Shown: one piece after another, positions 27,227 to 36,031 of the stretch
How positions within the stretch are numbered: the first letter of the stretch is position 1
Layout of the letters: every line of letters starts with the position of its first letter
NCBI GenBank assembly: GCA_016795485.1
Contig: JAEUHM010000044.1
Location: 62,001 to 126,000 of the forward strand
Reading direction: 5' to 3'
From: Verrucomicrobiaceae bacterium
Lineage (GTDB): Bacteria; Verrucomicrobiota; Verrucomicrobiia; Verrucomicrobiales; Verrucomicrobiaceae
DNA length: 64,000 nt
Notes under the pieces: model-generated
The model's input: only the letters and a program-made list of their open reading frames with translations
Databases searched by the model: none
Told to the model about the DNA's origin: nothing
Translations under genes and position numbers: made by a program

Positions 27227-27456
27227 CGGTCACCCTCGGCGACTTTATCCTAGTTCTCTGCGCGCTTTGCGTGGGAGCTGTGGCTTTTGGCTGGACGCTC
27301 ACCAATCTCCTTATCCGCAGGCAGGAAGAGGAGCGCCTCAGAGGTGTCATTCAGTGCCGCATTTGCAGCGTGCGCTACGAAGCACCCGAGGGCCAAGTCA
27401 CCCCCTGCCCTGCCTGCCAGACACCCAACGAAAATGGCCCCACTGACGAAATCTAA
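27223..27456 (+). CDS. small membrane protein with zinc ribbon
   Basis: 77 residues. One N-terminal membrane helix (~6-30, LGDFILVLCALCVGAVAFGWTL) and a C-terminal zinc ribbon with two CxxC pairs (CRIC at ~46-49 and CPAC at ~63-66, in VTPCPACQTPN). It overlaps the TonB-like gene by 4 bases and the methyltransferase start by 23, so is part of the same operon. Role unknown; zinc ribbons on a membrane tether often serve as binding modules. Confidence 0.75.
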   Translation: MTVTLGDFILVLCALCVGAVAFGWTLTNLLIRRQEEERLRGVIQCRICSVRYEAPEGQVTPCPACQTPNENGPTDEI

Positions 27457-28321
27457 TCTCCTCATCGCTGACGCATGGGAGGACTACCAACTTCTCGATG
27501 CTGGTGACGGCATGAAGTGTGAACGCTGGGGCAAACATGTGCTTGTTAGGCCTGATCCTCAGATTCTTTGGCCACGCCAAAGTGGACGCCCTTGGTCAGG
27601 CTGGGATGCTTTCTACCACCGCAGCGAGCGCGGTGGAGGCAACTGGGAGTATGCAAACCGCCTACCAGACTCCTGGGAAGTTCGTTACAAGCATCTGCGC
27701 TTCAAGATACGCCCTACCAACTTCAAACACACCGGCCTGTTCCCTGAACAAGCCGTCAACTGGGACTGGTGCGCCACCAAGATCAAAGCTGCACGGGCAG
27801 AAGGCCGCCAAGTCAATGTCTTGAACCTGTTTGGCTACACCGGAGCTGCTTCCGTGGCGGCGGCTGCGGCTGGGGCGCAAGTTTGCCACGTAGATGCAGC
27901 TAAGGGCATGGTGGACTGGTGCGCGGAGAATGTGCAACTCAGCGGCCTCGACCGCAGCGCTGTGCGCTACATCGTGGATGACTGCGTAAAGTTTGTTAGG
28001 CGTGAGATCAAGCGTGGCAAAAAATACGATGCGCTCATCATGGACCCACCAAGTTACGGTCGTGGCGCGGGTGGAGAGCTTTGGAAGCTGGAGACTCACC
28101 TCTGGCCGCTGTTGAAGGACTGCCGTGCGGTCATGTCAGATGAGCCGCTCTTTCTTTTGCTCAACGCCTACACCACCGGCCTGTCCCCCACCGTGGTTCA
28201 CAATCTACTCACCGAGCTCTTTCATGGAAAAGGCTCCGTTTCCACTGGGGAAGTCGGCCTCCCCATTCAAGCTGATGGGAAAGTGCTGCCTTGTGGCATT
28301 TTTGGCCGCTGGGAAGCGTAA
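27434..28321 (+). CDS. class I SAM-dependent methyltransferase (RlmI/RlmK-like)
   Basis: 295 residues from ATG 27434; the longer frame from 27287 runs inside the zinc-ribbon gene. A SAM-binding core with VLNLFGYTGAASVAAAAAGA (motif I, N.F.YTG..S as in rRNA m5C enzyme RlmI and the DUF-SAM family PF10672), HVDAAKGMVDWC (acidic end of strand 2), VDDCVKFVRRE, and YDALIMDPPSYGR (motif IV DPPS). The N-terminus has an ILWPRQ...WDAFYHRS segment instead of a clear PUA domain. The likely substrate is rRNA, by family resemblance; this member could be specific to PVC bacteria. Overlap with the upstream gene suggests cotranscription. Confidence 0.85.
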   Translation: MAPLTKSNLLIADAWEDYQLLDAGDGMKCERWGKHVLVRPDPQILWPRQSGRPWSGWDAFYHRSERGGGNWEYANRLPDSWEVRYKHLRFKIRPTNFKHTGLFPEQAVNWDWCATKIKAARAEGRQVNVLNLFGYTGAASVAAAAAGAQVCHVDAAKGMVDWCAENVQLSGLDRSAVRYIVDDCVKFVRREIKRGKKYDALIMDPPSYGRGAGGELWKLETHLWPLLKDCRAVMSDEPLFLLLNAYTTGLSPTVVHNLLTELFHGKGSVSTGEVGLPIQADGKVLPCGIFGRWEA

Positions 28322-28333
28322 TAGCAGGCACTC

Positions 28334-31300
28334 ATGAAGTGCCTCCTGCCTTTCCTTTGCTTTTTCAGCCTCTCCGCCATCGCCCAGCTACCGCTGGACG
28401 TTCATCCCGGTGAACGCATTGCCTTGATCGGCAATACCTTGTTCGACAGGATGCGCGACTTCGGCCACTTTGAGGCTCTTCTTCAGCAACGTTACGCCGA
28501 ACAGAAGATCACCGTGCGCAATCTCGCGTGGAGTGCCGATGAAGTAGGCCTCAGACCACGCCCTGATGGCTTTGGCGACATCAATCAGCACCTCACTGAG
28601 GTTAAAGCCGATGTCATCCTGGCTGCCTTCGGCTTTAATGAATCCTTCAAGGGCAAAGAAGGCCTCCCGGACTTCAAAAACGTGCTCAAAGCCTTCCTTA
28701 TTGAACTCAAGAGTCATCACTACAACGGCAAGAGCGCCCCACGTATCGTCCTTGTTAGTCCCACACGTGCCGAGAAGCCGCATGGACACCTTAACGATCA
28801 AATGCAGCCTTATGTGGATGCCATGCGCGAGGTGGCCGCAGCGGAGAAGGTCGGGTTTGCAGATGTTTTTGCCGAGCACGAGTCGCGCAGTGCTCTCACC
28901 ATCAATGGCATTCATCTCACGGATACCGGTTACGCACTGTTCGCCAATGATCTCTACCAACAGCTCACGCAGGAGACGCCTCCGCCAGTAAATGCAGTCA
29001 CCAAGGCGGCGGTGGAGGAAAAAGAGAAGATCTGGTTCCAACACTATCGTCCGCTGAACTACTACTACATCAAAGGTGGCCGTGCAGAGCCTTATGGTGT
29101 GGTGAACTTCCCCGGTGAGTTGAAGAAACTCTCTCAAATGACTGAGAATAGAGACAAAGCCATCCACGGCGAAAAGGTTAGCGATGAGAGCACCGAAAAG
29201 CTGCCTGTCATCACCGGAGACCGCCCCATCAATGAATGGCACACTCCCGCTGACGAGTTGAAGGCGTTCAAGATTGATCCGCGCTTCGAGGTGAACTGCT
29301 TTGCCAGTGAGGAGGACTTCCCTGATCTGTTCCGCAAGCCCATCGCGATCCGTTGGGATGGCAAAGGCCGCATGTGGGTGAGCACCAGCACCACGTATCC
29401 GCAGATATTACCGGGGCAGGCAGCGGAGGATCAGATTCTCATTCTGGAAGACACCAATGGCGACCACAAGGCGGACAAATGCAGCGTGTGGGCAGACAAA
29501 CTGCACATGCCGCTGAGCTTTGAGTTTGGAAATGGCGGCGTGTATGTATCAGATCAGCCACATCTGACTTTCCTCAAGGACACGGATGGCGATGGCAAGG
29601 CAGACCACCGCGAAAAGATACTCACTGGCTTCGGCACGGAGGACAGTCACCACGCGCTGCATGATTTTGTCTGGAGTCCTGAAGGCGATCTCATCTTCCG
29701 CGAGAGCATCTTCCATCACAGCCAGGTGGAGACGCCGTATGGTCCGGTGCGGGCGAGAGAGAGCAGCTTTTTCCGCTTCACGCCTGCTACGGGCAAGCTG
29801 CTGGCATTTGGCAGTTACATGAGCACCAATCCCTGGGGCATCACATTTGATGACTGGGGCTTCCATGTCGGCAGTCACCCGGTCTTTGCCAGTGCGGTTC
29901 ATGCGCTCAATGCGCCGTATCCTGACATCCATGTGCCCGCAGGCAGCTACTTCCCGGCCTATAGCGGCACCTGCGGACAGGAGTTTCTCAGCAGCAGTCA
30001 TTGGCCAGATGAGTTGAGGAAAAAGCACTTCATGCGCGTGCGCTACAAGCCCACGAATGAAGTGGAACTGCACGAGTGGATCGAGAAAGACACGCACTTC
30101 GAAGAAAAGAAAGTCGGCATCGTGTTTCAATCCACTGACCTCAGTTTCATCCCCGTGGACATTCAGCAAGGACCCGATGGAGCCATGTATGTGGCAGACT
30201 GGTACAATCCCGTGAAGGGCCACATGCAGTACTCATTGCGAGACACCAGACGCGACAAAAAGAGCGGCCGCATCTGGCGCATCACAGCAAAAGATCGCCA
30301 ACTGGAAGAAGCGCCGAAGATCGCTGGGGCGAGTGTGCCTGAGTTGCTAGAGCTACTGAAGAGCGAGAACTACCGGACGAGGTATCGGGCTAAGGTGGAG
30401 TTGAGGAGCCGCTCAAATGAGGAGGTGGAAGACTTTGCAACTGAACTCTTCGAGAGCATTGGGTTTGGTCCTATTGGAGATGAAAAGAAGGCCAAAGAAG
30501 TAGAGCAACACCGGAGTGAGTCTCCCTGGCTGCCACTTGCATTGCTTGAGTCAGCAAAGTGGCTTCCTGAAAAAGGAATAGATACCGAAGGTGTTCCTGG
30601 GGGTCTCGTTTCTTTTGTCTTGCGAGCTAAGAATCATTTAGCTCGTGCCACCGTCACTCGACAACTACGGTGGCATTATTCTGACGTGATTGAGGGGAAG
30701 ACTCTTTTGCAAACTGCCGCCAACGACCCCAGCGGCCTAGTCCGTCTCGAAGCAGCTATCGCTGCCAGCTACATCGGCACTCAGGAAGCTCTCATTGTCG
30801 TGCTGGACCTCCTGAAGCATCCGATGGACGAATACCTGACCTACGCCCTGCGTACTTCTCTCGATAGCCACACGTTGCAGCCTTTGTGGAAGGGTAATGA
30901 GGCTTTCTTGAAGCAGCATCCTGAGTTGGTGAAGTTCATTCAGGACAGCGAGCCCAAGAAGCCAGCTCAATTGGCGAAACGTAAAAAGGCAGAGAAACCC
31001 AATCCGTTCGACAACCAGCCCAATCTCGTCTCCATCACCATCAAGACGATCCCTGAGAGGCTGTTATTTGATCTAAGAGAGTTCAAGGTCAAGGCAGGCC
31101 AGCCGGTGAAGCTCGTGTTCGAGAATCCAGATGTCACTCCGCACAATTTGCTCATCGTCCAGCCCGGTGCGGCGGATGAAATTGGCATGGCAGGCAACGA
31201 AATGGCCAAAACACCCGATGGTTTCGCCAAGGGGTTCACGCCCGACTCGCCAAAGATTCTGCACAAGACCAAAATGCTGAACCAAGGCGACAGCGAGACT

Positions 31301-31399
31301 CTACGATTCACCGCACCAGCAGCCCCTGGTCGCTACCCCTACATCTGCTCTTTCCCCGGCCACTGGCTGGTCATGAAGGGTGAGATGGTGGTGGAATGA
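28334..31399 (+). CDS. three-module PVC-type dehydrogenase: SGNH hydrolase, propeller, HEAT region, cupredoxin
   Basis: 1021 residues with signal peptide (~1-18). Residues ~20-220: an SGNH-like hydrolase module in which the usual GDS is GNTLFDR, with FGFNES (block III) and NGIHLTDTGY (block V His). Residues ~310-660: the PVC membrane-bound dehydrogenase propeller (GSH/sorbosone dehydrogenase-like), with IRWDGKGRMWV, NGDHKADK and DGDGKADH calcium-type loops, PDGAMYVADWYNP and RRDKKSGRIWRI. Residues ~665-890: HEAT-like helices. Residues ~905-1021: a cupredoxin with ligands His937 (TPHN), Cys1005, His1010 and Met1014 (YICSFPGHWLVM). No CxxCH haem motif is present. Periplasmic sugar or alcohol oxidation is likely. 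Confidence 0.88.
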   Translation: MKCLLPFLCFFSLSAIAQLPLDVHPGERIALIGNTLFDRMRDFGHFEALLQQRYAEQKITVRNLAWSADEVGLRPRPDGFGDINQHLTEVKADVILAAFGFNESFKGKEGLPDFKNVLKAFLIELKSHHYNGKSAPRIVLVSPTRAEKPHGHLNDQMQPYVDAMREVAAAEKVGFADVFAEHESRSALTINGIHLTDTGYALFANDLYQQLTQETPPPVNAVTKAAVEEKEKIWFQHYRPLNYYYIKGGRAEPYGVVNFPGELKKLSQMTENRDKAIHGEKVSDESTEKLPVITGDRPINEWHTPADELKAFKIDPRFEVNCFASEEDFPDLFRKPIAIRWDGKGRMWVSTSTTYPQILPGQAAEDQILILEDTNGDHKADKCSVWADKLHMPLSFEFGNGGVYVSDQPHLTFLKDTDGDGKADHREKILTGFGTEDSHHALHDFVWSPEGDLIFRESIFHHSQVETPYGPVRARESSFFRFTPATGKLLAFGSYMSTNPWGITFDDWGFHVGSHPVFASAVHALNAPYPDIHVPAGSYFPAYSGTCGQEFLSSSHWPDELRKKHFMRVRYKPTNEVELHEWIEKDTHFEEKKVGIVFQSTDLSFIPVDIQQGPDGAMYVADWYNPVKGHMQYSLRDTRRDKKSGRIWRITAKDRQLEEAPKIAGASVPELLELLKSENYRTRYRAKVELRSRSNEEVEDFATELFESIGFGPIGDEKKAKEVEQHRSESPWLPLALLESAKWLPEKGIDTEGVPGGLVSFVLRAKNHLARATVTRQLRWHYSDVIEGKTLLQTAANDPSGLVRLEAAIAASYIGTQEALIVVLDLLKHPMDEYLTYALRTSLDSHTLQPLWKGNEAFLKQHPELVKFIQDSEPKKPAQLAKRKKAEKPNPFDNQPNLVSITIKTIPERLLFDLREFKVKAGQPVKLVFENPDVTPHNLLIVQPGAADEIGMAGNEMAKTPDGFAKGFTPDSPKILHKTKMLNQGDSETLRFTAPAAPGRYPYICSFPGHWLVMKGEMVVE

Positions 31400-31466
31400 G
31401 GCTCATTCATTTAGAAGTCTTGACGATTTAGCGAACCCAACCAAGTCAATATAATTTTCATATTTT

Positions 31467-31495
31467 TTGCTATTTATTTCCTCGGGCGCTATAAT
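31467..31495 (+). promoter_or_regulatory. candidate sigma-70 promoter, nearly leaderless
   Basis: TTGCTA (31467-31472), 17-base spacer, perfect TATAAT (31490-31495). The expected transcript start would fall at about 31501-31503, directly at the ATG of the next gene (31504), and there is no Shine-Dalgarno sequence. Confidence 0.5.
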
Positions 31496-31503
31496 GCCAC
31501 CTC

Positions 31504-32952
31504 ATGAAGCGCATTTTAATGTTGGTCCTTTTCCTCGGGTTGCTGGGGCTGGGCTATACTTTGCTTCAAAATCCCAACATGTCTGCCAGCACTCGCATCT
31601 GGGTGGGCAATATGGTGGGCGCGACAGAGTCGGGATACGGGCCGGACCAGTTGAAGGTGGATATCGTGGACCGGGTAAACTACCAGCGCACACTGAAGAA
31701 GTATCCGTTCGTGAGGGTGGACGTGGGCTTGGAGCAGTGGATGGACTCAAAGCTTGAAGAACTGGACACAGATCACCTGGAAGCCCTCACGCAGAACATC
31801 AAGACGCAGCACCCGCGCTACTACCGTCTCCTGGCATGCACCGCGAGCAGCAGCCAATTGCAGTCTTTGCTATCTGAGTTCCAAGACTTCTTCCAGAAGC
31901 TAGACCAAGACACTACCCACATGGCGGTGCACGTCTCACGCATCGCAGCAGGGCTGGGCTACCGAGCCTTGATCGTGACGGGGCGAAAGCTGGAGGACTT
32001 CAGCCCAGAGGCACTGTCTGAGCGGAAGACGGATGTTTTCTTCAACACCTGCCCACACTGCGGCTACGAGCATGCGTGCAAGGTGGGGCTGGACCAGCGC
32101 GGCATCAATTTAGAGTGCAGCAAGTGCCTGCGCTCCTATGGCGTGCTGGCTGCTGATGAGAAGGGAACGTTCCGCTATGTGAATGAGTTCCTCACTGGCT
32201 ACCATCCTCCAGCACATTTCCCGTATGACTCTGACCCTCTGCACCAGATGTATACGATCTGGTCCGCAGTGATCCGCCACTGTGCCTATGTGAAGGATAC
32301 AAGCCGATTCAATGCCAAGAGAGACGCCTGGCAGACCGCGCTGGAGACGCAGACGAAGATGCGAGGGGATTGCGAGGACTCCTCGGTCTTCCTTGCAGAC
32401 TGGCTGTTGGCCCGCGGCTATCAAGTGCGTGTAGCACTGGGGCACTACGGCGACATGGGCGGCCACGCTTGGTGCGTAGCTAAGGTGGGTGGCATCGATT
32501 ACCTCCTGGAGTCCACTGAAGGCCCGCCTGACCCTGCCAAGCCGCCCTATGTGGCTGACATAGGCAACCGTTACGTGCCGGATACCTTGTTTGACCGGGA
32601 TGCGATCTATGTGCGCACCAATCCGCGCGACCGCTTCAATGGCGACTACTGGTCTACCAAACACTGGACGAGGATTCAGCCTCGCGAACTGGCCGAACAA
32701 GCACTGGCGAAAAACTCCGGAAAGAAGGCTAAGCCAGAATCCCGCACCGTGAAGGCTAAGTCGACTCCCACCATCGCCAGTCGCACTGCTGACGTGGATC
32801 AAAAGCAGTCTGCAAAAATCCTGATGAACGTGGAGGTGATGAAGGGCATCAAGGAAGGCCAAATGGAATGGCAAATCACTGAAGTGGTCATGCCAGAGCC
32901 GCCCGCAACCTCCGCTCAGCCTGCTACCGCCAAAGCGTTAACGAAGAAGTAG
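31504..32952 (+). CDS. membrane-anchored transglutaminase-like protein with zinc ribbon
   Basis: 482 residues. An N-terminal membrane helix or uncleaved signal (4-20). Helical region ~45-175. A zinc ribbon at 183-208 with CPHC and CSKC pairs. Transglutaminase-like core ~250-345 with the Cys-His-acid triad: C290 in MRGDCEDSS, H321 in MGGHAWC, and an acid at about E336-E339 in LLESTEG. Residues ~395-450 are Lys/Ser-rich, followed by a final globular bit. Such cores act as cysteine proteases, transglutaminases or peptidoglycan amidases. No operon partner on the same strand; the convergent ABC exporter ends 3 bases away. Confidence 0.8.
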   Translation: MKRILMLVLFLGLLGLGYTLLQNPNMSASTRIWVGNMVGATESGYGPDQLKVDIVDRVNYQRTLKKYPFVRVDVGLEQWMDSKLEELDTDHLEALTQNIKTQHPRYYRLLACTASSSQLQSLLSEFQDFFQKLDQDTTHMAVHVSRIAAGLGYRALIVTGRKLEDFSPEALSERKTDVFFNTCPHCGYEHACKVGLDQRGINLECSKCLRSYGVLAADEKGTFRYVNEFLTGYHPPAHFPYDSDPLHQMYTIWSAVIRHCAYVKDTSRFNAKRDAWQTALETQTKMRGDCEDSSVFLADWLLARGYQVRVALGHYGDMGGHAWCVAKVGGIDYLLESTEGPPDPAKPPYVADIGNRYVPDTLFDRDAIYVRTNPRDRFNGDYWSTKHWTRIQPRELAEQALAKNSGKKAKPESRTVKAKSTPTIASRTADVDQKQSAKILMNVEVMKGIKEGQMEWQITEVVMPEPPATSAQPATAKALTKK

Positions 32953-32954
32953 CG

Positions 32955-34733
32955 CTAAGCAGCGATCAAACTGCTGCGGCACAGCTCGGCATAGAGTCCG
33001 CCCGCCGCTGTGAGTTCATCGTGCGTGCCGCTTTCAACGATGCGACCTTTTTGCAGCACGTAGATGCAATCGGCATGACGGATGGTGCTTAGTCGGTGTG
33101 CGATGACAAAACTGGTGCGCTGCTTCATGAGGCGCTCCAGTGCGGTCTGGATCTGGCGCTCCGTTTCGGTATCCACACTAGCCGTGGCTTCGTCCAGGAT
33201 GAGGATGGGCGGGTTACGCAACAGCGCACGCGCGATGCTGATGCGCTGCTTCTCACCCACGCTGAGTTTGATGCCGCGCTCGCCGACTTGGGTATCAAGC
33301 TGATCAGGGAGCGCCTGCACGAAGTCCGCCGCATTCGCTGTGCGCAAGGCCGCCCAGAGCTCTTCCTCAGACGCTTCACGGCTGCCGATCCTCAAGTTTT
33401 CTCTCACCGTGCCGTTAAACAAAAAGCTCTCCTGTGTGACATAGCCAATCTTTGCCCTAAGGCTGCTTTTGCGAATGTCGCGCACAGGGATGCCATCGAT
33501 GGTGAGACTTCCTTCATCGTGCTCATAGAATCGGGTGAGCAAGTTGATGATGGTGGACTTACCGGCTCCTGTTGGGCCAACGAGAGCGATGGTCTGCCCT
33601 GGCCTGGCTTCAATCTGAATGCCATGCACAGTGGGAAGGTTGCCGGTGTAACTGAAGCCAACGTTCTGATAAACGATGTGGCCCTTCACGACATCAAGCT
33701 CGCGCCCTTCGTCAATCCCACGCTCTTCCTCAGCATCCAGGACGTCAAACACACGATCCCCAGCAGCTCTGCCTGCCTGGATGAGTTGGTTGAGGCTGTG
33801 CAACTGCTCCACGGGATCATAGAAGAAACGGGTAAGGATCAAGAAGCCAGCCAACTGCCCGGTTTCCATGCGCCCATCGATCAGCGCGCGTGCTCCAATC
33901 CACAGCACGATGACGGAGCCAAGGTCCTTCAGCATCGCCATGCTGGGACGATAGACGGACCACACCTTCATCAGGTGCAATGTGGCCTCTCGCAGCCGGC
34001 CCGAAGCGCCATTGAATCGCTCGTGCTCGGCTTTCTCCATCGCATACGCTTTGATCTGCCTGATGCCGCTGACGTTGTCATGCAGCAGTGAGTTCATCGC
34101 ACTGGAGTTGGTACGCACTGCCTTGTGACGTGAGCGCGCATGTCGGGTGTAGAGCACTGCACCGATGGCTAGGCAAGGCAGCGGCAGCATAGCAGTCCAA
34201 GCGAGCGTGGCATCGGCCCGGAACATGAACACGGCCACGATCATGAGTTGCAACACAGCCACAAGCCCCTGCTCTACCCCGTCAATGAGCACACGCTCCA
34301 CCGCCGGGATGTCCTCGCTCACGGTGGTCATGATGTCCCCGGTGGGGCGATTGTCGAACCACCTCAAAGGCAGCCGCTGGAGCTTCTCGTACAGATCGCT
34401 GCGGAGATCATAGACCACCCGCTGCTCAAAGGTGTTGTTGAGTCGAATGCGGAGGCTGTTGAAGAGGTGGATCAACCCATACGCACCCAGAGCCAGCAGG
34501 CAGAGCTGAGTGACCCTTGCCCAGTCTTTAGCCGGCACCGCTACGTCGATCACTTCCTGCGTCACGGAGGGGAAAACCACCACCATCACCGCCCCAGTGC
34601 AGGCACAAAACAACTGCGCGGATGCCATGCCCGGATACCGCCGCAGATAGGAAAATACTCGCCAAACTGTCTTCAAGAACTGGCTGGGTAGCCTCGCCCG
34701 AAGCGGGCCGCAACCCCGAGCCGTAGGGCTCAT
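32955..34733 (-). CDS. ABC exporter, fused membrane and ATPase domains (MsbA-like)
   Basis: 592 residues. Six-helix transmembrane domain ~25-325 with the family motif WFDNRPTGDIMTTVSED in the second intracellular region. Nucleotide-binding domain ~350-590: Walker A VGPTGAGKSTIINLL, Q-loop YVTQESFLF, signature LSVGEKQRISIARALL (SVGE variant of SGGQ), Walker B LILDEATASVD, switch His in VIAHRLSTI. A half-transporter that dimerises to export lipids, peptides or drugs; MsbA-type lipid A transport is one option, but the family cannot be resolved further. It is divergent to the sigma factor gene, with about 67 bases between the starts. Confidence 0.92.
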   Translation of the reverse strand: MSPTARGCGPLRARLPSQFLKTVWRVFSYLRRYPGMASAQLFCACTGAVMVVVFPSVTQEVIDVAVPAKDWARVTQLCLLALGAYGLIHLFNSLRIRLNNTFEQRVVYDLRSDLYEKLQRLPLRWFDNRPTGDIMTTVSEDIPAVERVLIDGVEQGLVAVLQLMIVAVFMFRADATLAWTAMLPLPCLAIGAVLYTRHARSRHKAVRTNSSAMNSLLHDNVSGIRQIKAYAMEKAEHERFNGASGRLREATLHLMKVWSVYRPSMAMLKDLGSVIVLWIGARALIDGRMETGQLAGFLILTRFFYDPVEQLHSLNQLIQAGRAAGDRVFDVLDAEEERGIDEGRELDVVKGHIVYQNVGFSYTGNLPTVHGIQIEARPGQTIALVGPTGAGKSTIINLLTRFYEHDEGSLTIDGIPVRDIRKSSLRAKIGYVTQESFLFNGTVRENLRIGSREASEEELWAALRTANAADFVQALPDQLDTQVGERGIKLSVGEKQRISIARALLRNPPILILDEATASVDTETERQIQTALERLMKQRTSFVIAHRLSTIRHADCIYVLQKGRIVESGTHDELTAAGGLYAELCRSSLIAA

Positions 34734-34800
34734 GATTTTTTTATCAAAATGGGAATACCCCTTGATCTACCACACTCGTATCAGAAAATACCCTTACTTC

Positions 34801-35418
34801 ATGACTGCGACCCCCTCCTACTCACAGCCCCAGGTCACCGAAGACAACTCAGAGCGGGATACCGCTCTACTCCGCCGTGTAGCGCTCAAGGATGCCGCCG
34901 CCTTTGCGGAGCTCCATCGCTACTACACCCCCCTGCTCATCCACGCCGTGAATCGCGTGCTGGATGACTACGAGGACACTCGCGACATCGTCCAGGACGT
35001 GTTCGTTACCCTCTGGCAGAAGGCCCACCTTTATGAGCCCTCCAAAGGCAAACCTATCACTTGGCTCACGACTCTTGCTCGTAACCGCGCTATCGACCTC
35101 ATCCGCTCTCGTCAGCGCCGCAGCTCTCTCAAGGAGCGCTTTGAGTCTGAGCAGAACGTGGTGAACGACGACATCGACTCAGAGTCCGCCGACAAGGCCC
35201 TGCTTCGTAGCGAGCGTGCAGAAATGGTCCGCCGCGCCATGAAGCGCCTTTCCGCCCCTCAAAAGGACGCGATCGAGAAAGCATTCCTCGGTGGTCAGGC
35301 CCGCAAAACCATGGCCAGTGCCACAGGCGAGCCCGTAGGCACCATCAAAGCACGAGTCCGCCGCGGTCTCAAAGCGATGAACGCCATGCTATCCCGCGAG
35401 TTCAAGTCCGCAGAGTAA
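34801..35418 (+). CDS. ECF-type RNA polymerase sigma factor
   Basis: 205 residues from ATG 34801; the frame is open from 34732 but the earlier start would add a non-conserved leader. Sigma region 2 at ~30-110 (DAAAFAELHRYYTPLL, then DIVQDVFVTLWQKA and ITWLTTLARNRAIDLIRSRQRR, the -10 recognition helix). Region 4 at ~145-200 (RAMKRLSAPQKDAIEKAFLGG, then GEPVGTIKARVRRGLKAMNAML). No anti-sigma gene is adjacent, so control may lie elsewhere. The gene ends in a strong terminator, so it is monocistronic. Targets unknown. Confidence 0.93.
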   Translation: MTATPSYSQPQVTEDNSERDTALLRRVALKDAAAFAELHRYYTPLLIHAVNRVLDDYEDTRDIVQDVFVTLWQKAHLYEPSKGKPITWLTTLARNRAIDLIRSRQRRSSLKERFESEQNVVNDDIDSESADKALLRSERAEMVRRAMKRLSAPQKDAIEKAFLGGQARKTMASATGEPVGTIKARVRRGLKAMNAMLSREFKSAE

Positions 35419-35436
35419 TCTGACCCCTCAATCCAG

Positions 35437-35476
35437 TGGCCAGCAGCGCGGTGAGCCGTCTGCTGGCCATTTTGTT
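35437..35476 (+). terminator. Rho-independent terminator after the sigma factor gene
   Basis: Perfect 10-base stem TGGCCAGCAG / CTGCTGGCCA with a 13-base loop, followed by TTTTGTTT, 18 bases after the stop. Confidence 0.9.
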
Positions 35477-35502
35477 TACCCACCTCGCGCTCATTCATTC
35501 GG

Positions 35503-35937
35503 TTGATCCAGCAACTTGACAAAAGCCGATCAACTCCTAGCTGTTCCGCCTTGCCTGCCCCGACCACCAGCAAAAAGTGGCTATACCTTCTGGTTCTTCT
35601 CCAGTTGGTGGCAGGTCCGTTGATGCTGAGCCAAGTGCTTGTCTTTTGTAAGCTCACCGCGTCCGAGGCTCCTCAGGCTGGCATCGTCAAAGCCGTGCAG
35701 TCAGCTTGGGACAGCGCGGAGTTCCAGGCGGTGGCAGAGAAAGGCCAGCATGACCGCCACTCGGCACCCGAGGGCACCATCACCACGTCCCTGACCAAGA
35801 TTTTCGGCACGCTATGGGTCAATACCTTCCACTCTGTGCCGCCTGCACCCCTGAAGTTGCTTTGTCCGGAGCGAATACGCATCTGGACGCCTCAGGAGCT
35901 GGATGAGCCGCCGGGACGACCGCCGAGCGTGGTTTGA
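35503..35937 (+). CDS. hypothetical single-span membrane protein
   Basis: Up to 144 residues. The only possible starts ahead of the membrane helix are TTG codons (35503 or 35551), which lowers confidence. One helix at ~27-49 (WLYLLVLLQLVAGPLMLSQVLVF) is followed by a ~95-residue extracytoplasmic part with no recognised motif and a Pro-rich end. It lies between a terminator and the TonB-dependent receptor gene (95 bases downstream) on the same strand, so a link to the receptor is possible but unproven. Confidence 0.5.
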   Translation: MIQQLDKSRSTPSCSALPAPTTSKKWLYLLVLLQLVAGPLMLSQVLVFCKLTASEAPQAGIVKAVQSAWDSAEFQAVAEKGQHDRHSAPEGTITTSLTKIFGTLWVNTFHSVPPAPLKLLCPERIRIWTPQELDEPPGRPPSVV

Positions 35938-36031
35938 AGCACCCTGGTTCTGGGAAACACTTCCCAGACCGCACTAACATGCGCCTGCATTTACCGCAGC
36001 GCATCGTCTCCGCTTCAACACCACACTCACC

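Noticed and set aside
21446-27456. ordinary iron-uptake ExbBD-TonB operon
   Set aside because: The receptor gene lies 9 kb away, while a small GTPase and roadblock proteins are cotranscribed and the ExbD Asp is missing; a plain uptake role is not the best fit, though not excluded.
35503-35937. anti-sigma factor for the ECF gene upstream
   Set aside because: A strong terminator separates the two, there is no anti-sigma motif such as a zinc-finger HxxxCxxC, and the start codon is doubtful.
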